DNA of 8,229 nucleotides, taken from Clostridia bacterium. Lineage in GTDB: Bacteria; Bacillota; Clostridia; DSM-8532. Numbering within the stretch: position 1 is the first letter of the stretch; the number at the start of each line of letters is the position of its first letter. The position numbers and the translations under genes are program-made. The DNA lies in contig JAOABT010000139.1 of NCBI GenBank assembly GCA_026418215.1, positions 1-8,229 on the forward strand, in the 5' to 3' direction. The notes beneath the pieces are model-generated. The model had not been told where the DNA came from, did not search any database, and was given only the letters and a program-made list of their open reading frames with translations. Below, piece after piece: positions 6,686 through 8,229 of this stretch.

Positions 6686-8149
6686 ATGAGCATCAATCTT
6701 CATGTTTCCAGCGCCGGTACCCGAGAAAACCGCCTGGGCTCCATAACGGGCTATAACGGCGATCTCAAGGACCTGGTACAGCAATCAAAATGCGGCTCTC
6801 TGAAGGATCGCGATCGATGCTTCAGCCAATCAAGCACCTGTCTGTCGGGCTGTGCTCTCGGTCAGTTGTCGGGAATTCGGGATATCGCTATCATCAACCA
6901 TGCCCCCTCGGGCTGCACGGCTACGGCTGCGGGTGTGGACGTCCTTAACAGGCAGCTTGCCTCTAAAATTGGGATTACCAATGCCACGGTCTTCATCGGA
7001 ACCAATATGGATGAAAAGGACACTGTTTTCGGGGCAACCCAGGGCCTTCGCGAAATTGTGCTGGAGGTGTACAACCGTTATCAGCCTAAGGCCATCTTTA
7101 TAGGCACCTCCTGCGTTACCGGCATTATCGGCGAAGACGTGGACAGCATTGTAGAGGAGCTGAAGGAGGAGATCCCCGTCCCGATAGCTGCCGTTCATTG
7201 CGAAGGCTTTAAATCGCGCATTTGGGCTTCAGGCTTTGATGCGGCTGACCATGCGGTGCTTACAAGCCTTGTGAAGCCCCCCGAAAGGAAAAACAATGTC
7301 ATCAACTTCAAAAATTTCTTTGAAAGCGCCCGGGCTGAGATTACAGAGCTGTTTGCCAATTTCGGTGTAAGACCTCAGTTCCTTTACCAGAATGCTACGG
7401 TCGAAGAGCTTTCTAAGCTATCAGAATCGTTGGCGACTGTCTGCATATGCGGAACACTGGGCACTTATCTTGGAAACGCCCTGGAGGAAAACTATGGCGT
7501 GCCCTATGTCAGAACTATCAATCCCCTTGGAATTACCGGCTTTGAGACCTGGCTCCGCGAGATCGGGAGAGTCATTGGAAAGCAGGAGGAGGTGGAAGCT
7601 TATCTTGAAAGAGAAAGGGCTGTTTATCTTCCAAAGATTGAGGAAGCCAAAAAGGAGCTGAAGGGCTTGAGGGCCGTGATCGGCATGGGTCCCGGCTATA
7701 CCTTCGAGGTGTCGCGTGTCCTTCAGGAGCTCGGCATGGAGGTTGTATGGGCAGCCGCATGGCATTACGACAAGCAGTACGACAACGGGAAAACGCCCGC
7801 GTCATTGGATTACCTTATTGAAAACTCCCCGAACAATTTCAAGCTGAGTGTGGCTGATCAGCAGAATTTCGAGATTCTGAACATCCTGAATGACTATCAG
7901 CCCGACATCTATTTCTCACGACATCCGGGAACGACGGTCTGGGCCATCAAGCAAGGCATTCCGGCTTTGTATGTGGCCGACGAGTACATGATTTTCGGCT
8001 ATAAGGGCACCCTCAATTTTGCCCAATCCATTCTTGCCACCGTCAAGAACCGGAGCTTTGAGAAGAATCTTGCTGCACGGGCCAAGCTGCCCTACACCTC
8101 CTGGTGGTATCAGCAGCATAACGCAGCATTTTTAAAGGAGGAAGCTTAA
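6686..8149 (+). CDS. NifD/NifE-like component 1 protein (pair B)
   Basis: Second alpha-type nitrogenase component 1 homologue, 487 residues, with AAGGAGTGA upstream (GGAG 9 bases before the ATG). It is paralogous to the pair A protein across its length: shared start (GxRExR), shared DRxFSQ-type segment before the first cluster Cys, TSCxxGIIGxDVD, HCxGFKSxIxASGFDAA, and shared end LAxxAxLPYxxxWY. P-cluster-type cysteines are C52, C77 and C143. C255 lies 15 residues before the Tyr of ENYGVP, so it matches NifD Cys275. The segment after QGIP (residues 427-437, ALYVADEYMIF) has no His, so the His442 ligand is absent; NifE scaffold proteins also lack it. The Gln191 position is W180 and the His195 position is F184. 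It could be a NifE-type cofactor scaffold for pair A, or the alpha subunit of a second reductase with a different active site. Extra cysteines are C36, C45, C56 and C253. Confidence 0.88.
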   Translation: MSINLHVSSAGTRENRLGSITGYNGDLKDLVQQSKCGSLKDRDRCFSQSSTCLSGCALGQLSGIRDIAIINHAPSGCTATAAGVDVLNRQLASKIGITNATVFIGTNMDEKDTVFGATQGLREIVLEVYNRYQPKAIFIGTSCVTGIIGEDVDSIVEELKEEIPVPIAAVHCEGFKSRIWASGFDAADHAVLTSLVKPPERKNNVINFKNFFESARAEITELFANFGVRPQFLYQNATVEELSKLSESLATVCICGTLGTYLGNALEENYGVPYVRTINPLGITGFETWLREIGRVIGKQEEVEAYLERERAVYLPKIEEAKKELKGLRAVIGMGPGYTFEVSRVLQELGMEVVWAAAWHYDKQYDNGKTPASLDYLIENSPNNFKLSVADQQNFEILNILNDYQPDIYFSRHPGTTVWAIKQGIPALYVADEYMIFGYKGTLNFAQSILATVKNRSFEKNLAARAKLPYTSWWYQQHNAAFLKEEA

Positions 8150-8153
8150 AGCT

Positions 8154-8229
8154 ATGAGTAAGATTCTTGATCAACCACGCTATAAATGCGCCATGGCGGC
8201 CATGCAAACGGTTCACGGCATTACACGGG
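8154..8229 (+). CDS. NifK/NifN-like component 1 protein (pair B), 3' truncated by window end
   Basis: Only the first 25 codons are present: an ATG at 8154, then MSKILDQPRYKCAMAAMQTV and a few further residues. AAAGGAGG (8134-8141) overlaps the end of the upstream gene and lies 12 bases before the ATG, a slightly long spacing. The N-terminus resembles that of the pair A NifK-like protein (MSVITESPRGNCALGGVNAV): both have PR then a Cys at residue 12, the position of the first P-cluster-type ligand. It starts 4 bases after the NifD/NifE-like stop, as expected for a second heterodimer. Whether it keeps the other two cluster cysteines cannot be seen. Confidence 0.75.
   Translation, partial: MSKILDQPRYKCAMAAMQTVHGITR

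Noticed and set aside
3058..8149. Protochlorophyllide or chlorophyllide reductase (BchNB/BchYZ) or Ni-sirohydrochlorin reductase (CfbD)
   Set aside because: Pair A has six P-cluster-type cysteines plus Cys and His cofactor-ligand positions, which those tetrapyrrole reductases do not need. CfbD works as a single-gene homodimer, and no tetrapyrrole gene is nearby.

Overview
The window is one continuous plus-strand gene cluster that interleaves genes for a nitrogenase-like enzyme system with a complete amino-acid-type ABC importer. The GGAGG-type ribosome binding sites, the lipobox-bearing (Gram-positive style) binding protein and the roughly balanced base composition suggest a Firmicute, probably an anaerobic clostridial or Peptococcaceae-like bacterium. 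This is inference from style; no taxonomic marker is present. The first 29 bases are not genomic: they match the Illumina Nextera (Tn5) read-2 adapter, including its 19-base mosaic end. The window therefore starts at a contig edge with untrimmed adapter, and the first gene is cut there.

Layout: (1) 30-527, C-terminal part of a NifH-like iron protein; (2) 528-733, non-coding leader with an inverted repeat; (3) 734-1540, lipoprotein substrate-binding protein; (4) 1562-1613, an 11-bp-stem terminator or attenuator; (5) 1641-2327 and 2349-3044, two importer permeases; (6) 3058-4506 and 4521-5801, a NifD-like and NifK-like pair (pair A); (7) 5871-6623, the importer ATPase; (8) 6686-8149, a second NifD/NifE-like protein; (9) 8154 to the end, the first 25 codons of a second NifK/NifN-like protein (pair B).

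Pair A keeps all six cysteines expected to hold a P-cluster-type iron-sulfur cluster. Its NifD-like subunit also keeps a Cys and a His at the places where NifD Cys275 and His442 bind the active-site cofactor. Two residues important for N2 reduction (NifD Gln191 and His195) are replaced, so classical nitrogen fixation is unlikely. Pair B is a clear paralogue: it keeps the three P-cluster-type cysteines and the Cys275 equivalent but has no His442 equivalent, which is the pattern of NifE-type scaffold proteins. The simplest model is one reductase (NifH-like plus pair A), with pair B acting as cofactor scaffold or as a second reductase, and a dedicated importer. The importer ATPase resembles cystine importers of the TcyN type, and some group IV nitrogenase relatives (methylthio-alkane reductases) cleave C-S bonds. 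A reductive sulfur-compound salvage function is therefore a reasonable but unproven hypothesis. No nifB-like gene lies in the window.
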